Positions 7,427-14,120 of a stretch of 35,844 nucleotides of DNA are shown here, one piece after another. The stretch spans positions 1 through 35,844 of the forward strand of contig JAFVGZ010000015.1 in assembly GCA_017478025.1 (NCBI GenBank). Direction: 5' to 3'. This stretch comes from Prevotella sp. Its GTDB lineage: Bacteria; Bacteroidota; Bacteroidia; Bacteroidales; Bacteroidaceae. Every line of letters begins with the position of its first letter. The stretch's first letter is position 1. The translations under genes and the position numbers were made by a program. The notes below the pieces were generated by a model. It made no database searches. It worked only from the letters and a program-made list of their open reading frames with translations, and was not told the origin of the DNA.

Positions 7427-8257
7427 CTACATCAAACTATATAAAGACGCAACGCCGTTCTCCTTAGGCCTCTCTGCCCAACCGACTACACGTATGCTGA
7501 CTTCGTATAGCAGATATAGCGGAATTGTGACAAGTATCAGGGTCATCAAGTCTGGCGGGGTAATGATGGCTGCCACCAGCATAATGACGATAAACGAATG
7601 CTTACGATAACGCGCAAGCATTTCAGACGTCACCACGCCTAACTTACCAAGGAAGAATGCAATGACCGGCAACTGGAACACGATGCCCATCACGAGGGTC
7701 AATGAGACGAACGTAGAGATATATGAATCGAGCGTAATGTTGCTCACCACCTTTGCTGACACACTGTAGGTGCCAAGGAAGCGGAACGAGATAGGGAACA
7801 ACACGAAATAAGACATTAGCACTCCAAGCAGGAACAGGACATAAATAATTCCCGCTACTTGTACCGAATACTTCCGTTCGTTCTCATAGAGGGCAGGCGA
7901 AATGAAACGGAACAGCTCATATAATATATAAGGTGAAGCCCCGAGCAGCCCCAGATACACCGCCGTCGTAATATGCGTCATAAACTGGCTGGACAGATCA
8001 GTGGCTATCATTTGCACGTTAAACGCCTCAAAGTGAAAGTCTATACCCATCGCTTGCATCGCCGATTCCAGCCAGCGATACGTGCAAAAGTCCCACTCGC
8101 TCGGAGCGAGCAGGACTTCCCATGTCGTTTCCTTAAAGCAAAACACAACCATTGCGATAGCACCAGCTACCGCAATGATACGGAAAAGCATCCGGCGCAG
8201 CACCTCAAGATGCCCGCCGAATGTAAGCATTTCGTCATTCTTTGATGACTTCATCAA
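7427..8257 (-). CDS. tatC: Sec-independent protein translocase subunit TatC
   Basis: A 276-residue TatC, the inner-membrane receptor that binds twin-arginine signal peptides and assembles the pore with TatA. It begins with the diagnostic MLTFGGHLEVLRRML segment (family E-L-R-x-R/K region), then shows six hydrophobic segments and the loop containing FISPALYENERKY, matching the conserved F-x-x-P-x-L-x-x-x-E. It overlaps tatA by 23 bp, so the two are translationally coupled. No tatB is present, as in minimal TatAC systems. It is the last gene of the Cys-repeat peptide operon, which encodes a precursor with a twin-arginine signal, so a dedicated or at least co-regulated export role is inferred. 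The last residues (YSLM) run into the ACCTACAT repeat. Confidence 0.96.
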   Translation of the reverse strand: MMKSSKNDEMLTFGGHLEVLRRMLFRIIAVAGAIAMVVFCFKETTWEVLLAPSEWDFCTYRWLESAMQAMGIDFHFEAFNVQMIATDLSSQFMTHITTAVYLGLLGASPYILYELFRFISPALYENERKYSVQVAGIIYVLFLLGVLMSYFVLFPISFRFLGTYSVSAKVVSNITLDSYISTFVSLTLVMGIVFQLPVIAFFLGKLGVVTSEMLARYRKHSFIVIMLVAAIITPPDLMTLILVTIPLYLLYEVSIRVVGWAERPKENGVASLYSLM

Positions 8258-8459
8258 TATCTTTCTTAGCCTCCTTCAGTTCATCCTTCACCTCTTCCAA
8301 AGGCTCAGAGGCTTCTTTGGCACCCTTCTTAAATTCGCTTATGCCGCGTCCCATACCGCGCATCATTTCCGGCAGTTTCTTTCCGCCAAAGAGTAGCAAG
8401 GCTATGCCCGCGATGAGCATCAGCTCTGTGGTGCCAATAAATAGTAGCTGTGTTGCCAT
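8235..8459 (-). CDS. tatA: Sec-independent protein translocase subunit TatA
   Basis: A 74-residue TatA/E-type protein: a single hydrophobic N-terminal helix (residues about 6-24), the hinge motif FGGKKLPE at 24-31, an amphipathic helix, and a strongly charged Glu/Lys tail. TatA oligomers form the size-variable passage for folded proteins. The start ATG shares a base with the preceding stop (TAATG at 8457-8461), which indicates translational coupling to the accessory gene upstream. With only tatA and tatC present, this single small subunit probably serves both TatA and TatB roles. Confidence 0.96.
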   Translation of the reverse strand: MATQLLFIGTTELMLIAGIALLLFGGKKLPEMMRGMGRGISEFKKGAKEASEPLEEVKDELKEAKKDIDEVIKE

Positions 8460-8743
8460 TATGCTTCGTTTACTACAAGGGTTATCTCACATGTCTGGAA
8501 GTTGATTTCCCAATTTCCGTTTTGATGGCTCTCCCAGTTGTATTGCTTGGCTTTCTCGTCCCACCACTGCTGGAACTTGGTGCCAGTCTCACCCATGTCT
8601 TTTATTAGTTTCTCATACAGATCATTATTGTCTGCCGTAACAATCTTGGCCAACTCAGTCAGGCCGTTCTTGCGCTCAAAGAGCTTCTGTATCTCATCGC
8701 GCTCTTCCGGGGTCACTTGCCCCACAATTTTTCTTACTTCCAT
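8459..8743 (-). CDS. CXXX repeat peptide modification system protein (small accessory)
   Basis: A 94-residue soluble protein with no signal peptide. It is predicted largely helical up to about residue 70, followed by a short beta-rich end, and it has a single Cys (in QTCEITL). It contains VTPEERDEIQKLFERKNGL, ELAKIVTADN and WWDEKAKQYNWES. This pattern matches what I remember of the small partner protein named in public databases for CXXX-repeat radical SAM loci; the recollection is not checked. It overlaps the SPASM maturase gene by 10 bp and tatA by one base. It could act as a precursor-recognition or chaperone subunit, replacing the RRE domain used in many peptide-modification systems (inference). 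Its molecular function is unknown. Confidence 0.8.
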   Translation of the reverse strand: MEVRKIVGQVTPEERDEIQKLFERKNGLTELAKIVTADNNDLYEKLIKDMGETGTKFQQWWDEKAKQYNWESHQNGNWEINFQTCEITLVVNEA

Positions 8744-9669
8744 CTGTTTACGATATTAAAAGGGTCTAAATAATCTATTTCTGCTATCTCGTATGAATTG
8801 CTCAGTTGTATGCCTTTCTCCTGTAGTTTCTGTTGTAGATAACGCGACGCATTACGCTCAACGTGTGCTACCACACACTGCTGATGCGACGGAGTATTGG
8901 CATCCATTGTCAACCTGCTGTTCATCCATATACAGCGCCGGCAATGATAGGCATCACACTGACGGCAAATGGGAGCATGGTCAAGACGCAGCAGCTGGGC
9001 ATTCTTAATGTTGATTCCACTACTCAGGTCACCGACGTTCTGCCTTTCGTCCCCATAGTAGAATGCAGGGCAAAGATAGAACTTCCCATTGGGAGCCAGC
9101 GTGACAGAGTTGTCACCCGCTCCGCAGTTGTTCATCTCTTTCAATATGAGACGGTCGGTAAGTAAGTTCACCTGTACAGGCTTCCCCGCCTTATACATGT
9201 CAACGAGACTATCGGCCAAAGTTTCTAAGGTTTCCTTATAGTTGCCTATGTCATCATCGCTGAAAGCCTCCACGTCTGTCAACACTATGTTCAGCCTTTC
9301 CACACCACTTAGCCACCCTTTCAGCATCGGCAAGTTATCAGATAATTCCTGACGACTGCATCGGATAATGCATGTAGAGCCTTCTGCAGGCTTGCCCTTC
9401 CATCCATCCAACACTACGACATCAGCTCCATCATTACTTCCCACAGGCTTGATGTCTGTATGGTCTATAGAGTCGATAGCCTCCAGATACTCCGCAGGCA
9501 GTTCATAGTCAGGATAGACAAACTGCACATTCAAGTTCTCCTTCATGGCGAACATGATGCCAGCCCTCAAATCTTCAAGACTAATGAGCCTGCGTTCTTT
9601 GCGGTTCACCTCGTAGTGGCAATACGATGTGCTTGTGTCATCTAACAATATAATAAGGTATGTCAGCAT
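8734..9669 (-). CDS. CXXX repeat peptide maturase: SPASM-domain protein without radical SAM motif
   Basis: A 311-residue cytoplasmic protein. The C-terminal part carries a complete SPASM-type cysteine set at residues 182, 200, 235, 238, 243, 246 and 265 (NCGAGDNSVTLAPNGKFYLC, then CRQC, CRRC and CVVAH), expected to hold auxiliary iron-sulfur clusters. The N-terminal 180 residues resemble a reduced TIM-barrel-like region but have only one early Cys (residue 17) and no CX3CX2C. It should therefore not bind S-adenosylmethionine through a radical SAM cluster. It overlaps the radical SAM gene by 7 bp. Together they may form a heteromeric maturase, with this subunit binding precursor or relaying electrons (inference). 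I recall the product name CXXX repeat peptide maturase for this family. Confidence 0.85.
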   Translation of the reverse strand: MLTYLIILLDDTSTSYCHYEVNRKERRLISLEDLRAGIMFAMKENLNVQFVYPDYELPAEYLEAIDSIDHTDIKPVGSNDGADVVVLDGWKGKPAEGSTCIIRCSRQELSDNLPMLKGWLSGVERLNIVLTDVEAFSDDDIGNYKETLETLADSLVDMYKAGKPVQVNLLTDRLILKEMNNCGAGDNSVTLAPNGKFYLCPAFYYGDERQNVGDLSSGINIKNAQLLRLDHAPICRQCDAYHCRRCIWMNSRLTMDANTPSHQQCVVAHVERNASRYLQQKLQEKGIQLSNSYEIAEIDYLDPFNIVNRWK

Positions 9670-10907
9670 ACTGGATCCTTTACTTTAGCTTTTTGTCTTT
9701 CATATTCTTCCTTGCGGCCTTCCAACTCCAGCTTTCGGAACAATTTATTCCAATAGTAGTTGTTGGCTCGCACGCGGGCTTTGTGCATCTTGCAGATGGC
9801 AGTAGAACGCTGATAGACGGTATGAGTATCAGCAGCATCATAGTTCTCACCCTGGCACCATGCACAACCTGAGGCCACTTCGCAGTCGATACACTCTGGC
9901 TTACTCTGTGTTGTACGATCCAGTGTTAAGAACGGGCGCAGTTTGTTCTGGTCTATTCCATCTTTCACATTTCCTATAATCCAGGCCGGCTTGCTTCTAA
10001 GAGAATAGGCTGCGAAGCGTGTGCAAGGATAGAAGTTACCTGCCGCATCCACAGCCAGCATCTTGCCTGCACCGCACCAGTTCTGGTTGTCGAGGTCTGG
10101 ATCCATAGGCTTGCCGACAAACTCCTGATAAAATGAACAAGCATGGTCTCGGTACAGGTCATCGTCGATGATAGCATCAGCCAGTTCTGTCAGCTGCTCT
10201 TCAAACAACACGTCATCGCCATCTTTCCAAACATCCTCAAATACGCAGTTGATATTCACCTCCTTAATGCCAAGACTGTATAGATGCAGCACACTCTCCT
10301 TGACATACGGAATGTCGGGTGAGGATATAGTAACCTTCGTGCCTGCTTCAGGGAATTGCGATAACCACAGCGGAATGTTTTTCACAACATCTTCGTATGA
10401 ACCACGCTCCTCCTCTGGCTTAGAAATTATGCCATGCTCCATCTCCGGCGTCTTCCAGATGCGGTTCATGTCATGCTTACGCTTAGTGCCATCAATGGTG
10501 ATACCTATACTCAGGTGCGAATGGTTCTTCTTGATGAATCGTTGAACCTTGTCGGTGTGATAGTTGATGCCATTGGTGGAGAATGAGAAGCGATAAGAAT
10601 TGAACCAGTGATGGTTACGCCGGTACATTTCGGTCTTGACATAATCGCAGATGCGGTCTATCAGGTCTATTTCCAAGAAAGGTTCCCCACCGATGAAGTC
10701 CCAGATGACGCTCTCTTCGCGAAACTCATCCTCGCGGTCAAGTATATAGTCAATGGTGCGTTTAGCTATATCCCACGTCATCCGCTCCTTAGTGTTCTTA
10801 CCCACCAAGTAGCAGTATTTGCAGGCCAGCTGGCAGTCCTTAGTGACGATGAATGTGATATTCTTCGCCATTCCGTTCTGCCAGCCGGTATCATGCTCCT
10901 TAATCAT
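9663..10907 (-). CDS. Radical SAM/SPASM peptide maturase, CXXX-repeat target type
   Basis: A 414-residue radical SAM enzyme. C25, C29 and C32 (CQLACKYC) bind the catalytic [4Fe-4S] cluster that cleaves S-adenosylmethionine. FIGGEPFLE is the GGEP methionine-binding motif, and STNG and GITIDGTKRKHD lie where the family expects them. The SPASM domain contains WCGAGKMLAVDAAGNFYPC, then CIDC, SGCAWC (Cys 351 near its end) and ICKMH, enough to ligate two auxiliary clusters. A final Cys ends the protein (DPVC). Relatives make Cys thioether or other carbon-centred cross-links in ribosomal peptides. With the Cys-rich precursor immediately upstream, modification of the CXXX repeats is the natural inference. 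ATG 10907 is used; Met13 (10871) is an alternative start. Confidence 0.92.
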   Translation of the reverse strand: MIKEHDTGWQNGMAKNITFIVTKDCQLACKYCYLVGKNTKERMTWDIAKRTIDYILDREDEFREESVIWDFIGGEPFLEIDLIDRICDYVKTEMYRRNHHWFNSYRFSFSTNGINYHTDKVQRFIKKNHSHLSIGITIDGTKRKHDMNRIWKTPEMEHGIISKPEEERGSYEDVVKNIPLWLSQFPEAGTKVTISSPDIPYVKESVLHLYSLGIKEVNINCVFEDVWKDGDDVLFEEQLTELADAIIDDDLYRDHACSFYQEFVGKPMDPDLDNQNWCGAGKMLAVDAAGNFYPCTRFAAYSLRSKPAWIIGNVKDGIDQNKLRPFLTLDRTTQSKPECIDCEVASGCAWCQGENYDAADTHTVYQRSTAICKMHKARVRANNYYWNKLFRKLELEGRKEEYERQKAKVKDPVC

Positions 10908-10932
10908 TGTTTGTCTCAGTTATTGTTTTCAT
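10900..10932 (-). CDS. Possible 10-codon minicistron (MKTITETNND)
   Basis: Between the precursor and the radical SAM gene an ATG at 10932, preceded by GAGGTGAGATA, opens a ten-codon frame. It stops at 10900-10902, seven bases past the radical SAM start at 10907. The overlap could couple initiation of the maturase to passage of the precursor-proximal ribosome. There is no evidence for expression; it may be chance. Confidence 0.3.
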   Translation of the reverse strand: MKTITETNND

Positions 10933-10962
10933 TATCTCACCTCATAGGAGGGTGGCCTTTCT

Positions 10963-11772
10963 TTAGTATCTGCCAGTGGACTTGCATGTCGTATAACATC
11001 CATAGCTACACGTCTTCGGGCAAGATGAAGAGCACGAGCCGTAGCACGTTCCCGAACATCCATTCTTGCTGCTTGATATACACTGTGTAGAGCATGTGCC
11101 GGCGCACGCACCACTACATGTTCCACCGCATTGTTTATAGCATAACCCACCACATCCTGTTGTACATGAATTATCACAGTTACCGCTACAGCTTGATGAG
11201 CAGCCACTGCCACAGCCTGTGCCGCAACTGCCGCTACAACCTGAAGAACAACCGCTGCCGCAACTGCTGCCGCAACTGCTGCTACAACCAGTGGAACAAC
11301 CGGTGTCGCAGCTGCCGCTGCAGTCCGAGGAGCAATAGGAGCATCCCTGTGAGGTCTGCGCCTTACAAGTATCGGCACAGGTTACCGTACACGTCGTGGA
11401 ACAACCTGTAGAACAATCACCGGTACAGGTCGATGCACAGCCGTAGGAGCATTCGTTGGTACAATCCGAACAGCTGCTTCCTGCCGATGAGGCCATGCAG
11501 GAATCTGCACAGGTCTGCGTACATGTGGATGAGCACCCCGATGCACAGGCCGTACATGTGGTACCTGCCGTTCCTCCGGTGCAGCTGCCAGTACACGATG
11601 AGGTACAGTTGTCCATGCAGGCTGCCTCACAACCATCACAGCCATCGGAGCCACACGATGTCAGAGCACTGAGAAATGTCGGAGCGGCTATGACTGCACC
11701 CAGCATAGGCAACAGTCCCTTGGCTGCCTTCTTAAAGAACCGCCTGCGGTTCATAAGTTCGTTGTTATTCAT
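10963..11772 (-). CDS. Cys-rich CXXX-repeat precursor polypeptide with Tat lipoprotein signal
   Basis: A 269-residue precursor. The signal reads NRRRFFKKAAKG (twin-arginine pattern at residues 8-15), a hydrophobic stretch, then the lipobox LTSC with Cys40. From residue 40 on there are 53 cysteines. In-phase CXXX runs cover residues 48-64, 76-92, 104-136 and 147-263; in the last, only position 235 is Ser instead of Cys. Each run is introduced by an extra Cys three residues earlier: CDGC (45/48), CTAC (73/76), CSDC (101/104) and CSYC (144/147). Residues between cysteines are mainly Ser, Gly and Thr. This points to four modules of period-4 cysteines as targets of the adjacent radical SAM enzyme. 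Tat export suits a polypeptide modified and folded in the cytoplasm. It lies 55 bp upstream of the radical SAM gene. The final product is unknown. Confidence 0.9.
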   Translation of the reverse strand: MNNNELMNRRRFFKKAAKGLLPMLGAVIAAPTFLSALTSCGSDGCDGCEAACMDNCTSSCTGSCTGGTAGTTCTACASGCSSTCTQTCADSCMASSAGSSCSDCTNECSYGCASTCTGDCSTGCSTTCTVTCADTCKAQTSQGCSYCSSDCSGSCDTGCSTGCSSSCGSSCGSGCSSGCSGSCGTGCGSGCSSSCSGNCDNSCTTGCGGLCYKQCGGTCSGACAGTCSTQCISSSKNGCSGTCYGSCSSSCPKTCSYGCYTTCKSTGRY

Positions 11773-11830
11773 ATTTTCATCATTCTAAAAGTCCAACATT
11801 CTGAAATTACCACACGAATGACAATAGAGG

Positions 11831-13027
11831 TCACCTATCCATGACTGGCCTGATGCTATATAGATAACCTACAGAGGTGGAAGCTGATCGTCCCGCGATG
11901 CCGGCATCTCCTATAACCCACATTGTCCATGCACTTTCGCCAGAATCGTCAAGAGTTGAAGACCAATAATTGGCAGTCTCGCCTTCTTGCATTACACCGC
12001 TGGTAATGGTGGTTTTCCATCCTGATGCGGGCAGGAAGATTGAGTTTCCATTTTTACCCGTGATGCGGTGACCGTAGTGACCGTCCTGCCTTTCCCATGT
12101 CTTGGTGGTATTTGAACTTGATATCAACTCTTCACATTCTTCCCAGGTAGGCATACGCCAGGAGCCTCCCCAATTCACTGACGCAGTACCCCACCGGAGG
12201 TAGCTGCCATAGGCACCAGGAGTGCTCGCCCCCACGTTGGTGGTAGCCCACAGCGTTCCGCTTGGCAGTCCCAGATCTACCCAGTCGTGGCCCTCATGGG
12301 TGCCTGTCATCTCACGGTCGTTGCCTTTCTGTGTCACTGTGAGGGTAGCCGTCAGCGTTCCTGCCTTCACGGTGATAATGGCCGTGCGGTCAACAGTCAG
12401 GTTTGTAGGTTCTACATACAGTGTGATTATATAGCGATTCCCTTCGCCCGACTTAGTGAGTGTGTAGCACCATGACTGGTTACTGGTGACTGTCCACGAT
12501 GTGTTCGAGTAAATGGCGAAATCGGCTTGTCCTTTGCCACTCTCCATAGTAAGAGAGGTTGGATACACCGACAATGTTGGTGTCACAATAGAATCAGGTT
12601 TGTCGGGTGTGTCAGGTGTGTAAGAGCCACCTGCCTTTTGAGTTACAGAGACATGCTGGGTATTCAGTCCGTCTCCGCTGACTGTCACCACTGCACTGCG
12701 ATCAGATGTTGAGTTGTTGACACTTGTGGCCCTGAGTGTCACCGTGGCAGTCCCCTTGCCGCTCTTTACCGTGGATGAAAGCCACGAAGCACCAGTACTG
12801 ATTTCCCACAAGGAATTAGAGGTAATGACAATGTTTGCCTCGCCGTTAGAGTCTAAGGTGACACTGGTCGGAGACACCTCAAGCCGCAAATCAGTGTCGT
12901 TGTCATCACTACTTGAACAAGAAGTCAAGAAAAATCCCACACACATCATGAGCCAAAGACCAACCTTGCCGCTCATGCTTTGGAACCTTTTACGGTTCAC
13001 TTTTTCATCATTGTTATACATAAGCAT
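11831..13027 (-). CDS. BACON-domain surface lipoprotein with FISUMP-like C-terminal domain
   Basis: A 398-residue lipoprotein heading the Cys-repeat operon, 58 bp upstream of the precursor. The lipobox is LTSC with Cys37, followed by SSSDDNDTD, the acidic signal that directs Bacteroidetes lipoproteins to the cell surface. Two BACON repeats follow, about residues 47-135 (LEVSPTSVTLDSNG to VTQKAGG) and 150-235 (LSVYPTSLTMESGKG to VTQKGN). The C-terminal 160 residues (HDWVDLGLPSGTLWATTNVG, WRMPTWEECEEL, YWSST) resemble the Fibrobacter major paralogous domain type. The longest start, 13027, is given; ATG 12976 (Met18) would give a more usual 20-residue signal peptide and has AAAAGG upstream. Its role beside the peptide is unknown: a surface partner, adhesin or receptor are options. 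Confidence 0.85.
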   Translation of the reverse strand: MLMYNNDEKVNRKRFQSMSGKVGLWLMMCVGFFLTSCSSSDDNDTDLRLEVSPTSVTLDSNGEANIVITSNSLWEISTGASWLSSTVKSGKGTATVTLRATSVNNSTSDRSAVVTVSGDGLNTQHVSVTQKAGGSYTPDTPDKPDSIVTPTLSVYPTSLTMESGKGQADFAIYSNTSWTVTSNQSWCYTLTKSGEGNRYIITLYVEPTNLTVDRTAIITVKAGTLTATLTVTQKGNDREMTGTHEGHDWVDLGLPSGTLWATTNVGASTPGAYGSYLRWGTASVNWGGSWRMPTWEECEELISSSNTTKTWERQDGHYGHRITGKNGNSIFLPASGWKTTITSGVMQEGETANYWSSTLDDSGESAWTMWVIGDAGIAGRSASTSVGYLYSIRPVMDR

Positions 13028-13404
13028 CTCTATTGTTTAAGTTATATGATAGCACGTCAAATGGTTTACGTGTATTTCAGCGAATGCTTATGATGCACAA
13101 TATAGGATACGAAGTAACCGAATTGTTCCTTAGGAGTACAAAGAATGGCGTGGCCATCCTTATGCACTTGACCTAAGGGGCAGACCTAGGAAATATGGAA
13201 CCCCTCCAAACAATTATAAGAATGCTACCACGCCAAAATGGGCGTGAGCACAGCTAAATTGTTGTTTGGAAGGAATGCCATCCTTTGCTTCCCTTGCTTT
13301 CTTAAATCGAACTATTCCAAAACAGATTTCCTAGGTCTTTTCAGTCAAGTGCGATATAATAAGCTAATGCATCATTGAAACCGGATTTCTCCCCGATTTC
13401 AACC
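13028..13404 (-). promoter_or_regulatory. Long structured 5' leader of the Cys-repeat operon
   Basis: No gene is present. Transcription from the promoter at 13405-13436 would give a leader of roughly 370 nt before ATG 13027. Its central 205 bp form nested inverted repeats (listed separately). The segment closest to the start codon is A/T-rich without an obvious hairpin. Confidence 0.6.
13159..13363. repeat. Nested foldback element (six stems in register)
   Basis: Inverted-repeat arms occur strictly in nested order. They are CTTAT 13159-13163 with 13359-13363; GCACTTGAC 13164-13172 with 13344-13352; AGACCTAGGAAAT 13182-13194 with 13326-13338 (perfect, 13 bp); TGGAA 13196-13200 with 13315-13319; CCAAACAATT 13206-13215 with 13257-13269 (three-base insertion); and CACGCC 13229-13234 with 13241-13246 around a six-base loop. 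It could be a regulatory RNA structure or a foldback mobile element; the sequence alone does not decide. Confidence 0.8.
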
Positions 13405-13436
13405 GCAAAGATAAACATATTTTTTTAATCCACAAT
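13405..13436 (-). promoter_or_regulatory. Promoter of the Cys-repeat operon, ATTG-N20-TATCTTTG
   Basis: On the minus strand, ATTG (13433-13436) is followed after 20 bases by TATCTTTG (13405-13412), close to the Bacteroidetes consensus. The start of transcription would be near 13401. Confidence 0.7.
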
Positions 13437-13661
13437 CTTTTTTTCCAAAAAAATGCTAAATTTAATGTGTTTTTTGCAGAAAATAGGGCATAGTGGAGAG
13501 ACGAAAGACATTTTATTCTCAAGACTTTTACACGTTTTTTGGGATCAGGCCGATAATCTTAAACATAAAAAACATTACTGACTGCATGAAAATAACGAAT
13601 CATGCGCTCAGTTATAGTTCTGCTCTCTCATTAGGATAGTGGCACGATATGAGGGGTATAT
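13437..13661. other. A/T-rich intergenic stretch, nothing recognised
   Basis: Lies between the tRNA terminator and the Cys-repeat operon promoter. It has A/T-rich sequence, no open frame with a recognisable product, and no strong repeat. Confidence 0.6.
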
Positions 13662-13707
13662 AAAAAAGGGAGGTCCTGCAATCGACTTACGTCGGAATGC
13701 AGGACCT
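13662..13707 (-). terminator. Terminator of the tRNA-Val unit
   Basis: AGGTCCTGCA (13671-13680) and TGCAGGACCT (13698-13707) form a perfect 10-bp stem, with an inner CGAC/GTCG stem. On the minus strand the hairpin is followed by CCCTTTTTTATA. It sits just downstream of the tRNA genes. Confidence 0.88.
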
Positions 13708-13729
13708 AAAAGAGTTAGAGAGAGAGAGG

Positions 13730-13804
13730 TGGGCGTTGACGGATTCGAACCGCCGACCCTCTGCTTGTAAGGCAGACGCTCTGAACCAGCTGAGCTAAAC
13801 GCCC
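13730..13804 (-). tRNA. tRNA-Val (anticodon TAC)
   Basis: Read on the minus strand: 7-bp acceptor stem GGGCGTT/AACGCCC, D-arm TAGCTCAGCTGG, anticodon loop CTTACAA with TAC between GCCT and AGC, T-loop GGTTCGAATCC, discriminator A. The full CCA end is not encoded. It is identical to the second copy 220 bp upstream. It decodes GTA/GTG valine codons. Confidence 0.97.
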
Positions 13805-13846
13805 TCTTTTCGAATTAACAAATTAACAAATTAACGAATTAACAAA

Positions 13847-13893
13847 TTCTTGCTCCACGATGTTATGCAAGCGTCACAAAGTGCCGAGCGAAC
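13847..13893. repeat. 47-bp interspersed repeat, copy 1
   Basis: Runs from TTCTTGCTCCACGATG to GTGCCGAGCGAAC. It has short internal complementarities (CAC-AAA-GTG; TTGCTC against GAGCGAA). This copy reads TTATGCAAGCG where the others have TTACGCAAGCG. Confidence 0.85.
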
Positions 13894-13912
13894 AAATTAA
13901 CGAATTAACAAA

Positions 13913-13959
13913 TTCTTGCTCCACGATGTTACGCAAGCGTCACAAAGTGCCGAGCGAAC
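13913..13959. repeat. 47-bp interspersed repeat, copy 2
   Basis: Same element with the palindromic core ACGCAAGCGT intact; flanked by AATTAAC octamers on both sides. Confidence 0.85.
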
Positions 13960-14024
13960 AAGTTAACGAATTTCGATTACTCGATAATCTGATAATGTAA
14001 TGTTTCAAAGAACTACTTTTGTTG

Positions 14025-14099
14025 TGGGCGTTGACGGATTCGAACCGCCGACCCTCTGCTTGTAAGGCAGACGCTCTGAACCAGCTGAGCTAAACGCCC
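14025..14099 (-). tRNA. tRNA-Val (anticodon TAC), second copy
   Basis: Same 75-base sequence as the copy at 13730-13804, with the same acceptor stem, anticodon TAC and T-arm; three bases after the acceptor stem read ACA rather than ACC. Nearest the shared promoter at 14235-14266. Confidence 0.97.
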
Positions 14100-14120
14100 T
14101 CAGTGTAACTGAGGCTTTTT

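Larger units (their letters stand above)
13807..14024. repeat. Spacer between tRNA-Val genes: AATTAAC arrays with two 47-bp repeats
   Basis: Octamer arrays of the AAATTAAC/GAATTAAC type alternate with two copies of a 47-bp element at 13847-13893 and 13913-13959, 66 bp apart. No gene. Confidence 0.8.

Noticed and set aside
10932-11378. 148-residue minus-strand frame rich in Ala/Val/Arg inside the precursor gene
   Set aside because: It is an alternative reading of the TGT-rich repeat; the Cys frame has the signal peptide, periodicity and operon fit.
11094-11411. Plus-strand Cys/Tyr/Asn-rich frame opposite the precursor
   Set aside because: Antisense image of the same 12-base periodicity; no promoter or family match.
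14098-14120. Plus-strand terminator CCTCAG/CTGAGG followed by CTTTTT
   Set aside because: It has a good shape, but no plus-strand gene precedes it; it lies between tRNA-Val and its decayed copy and is reported only as part of the relic.
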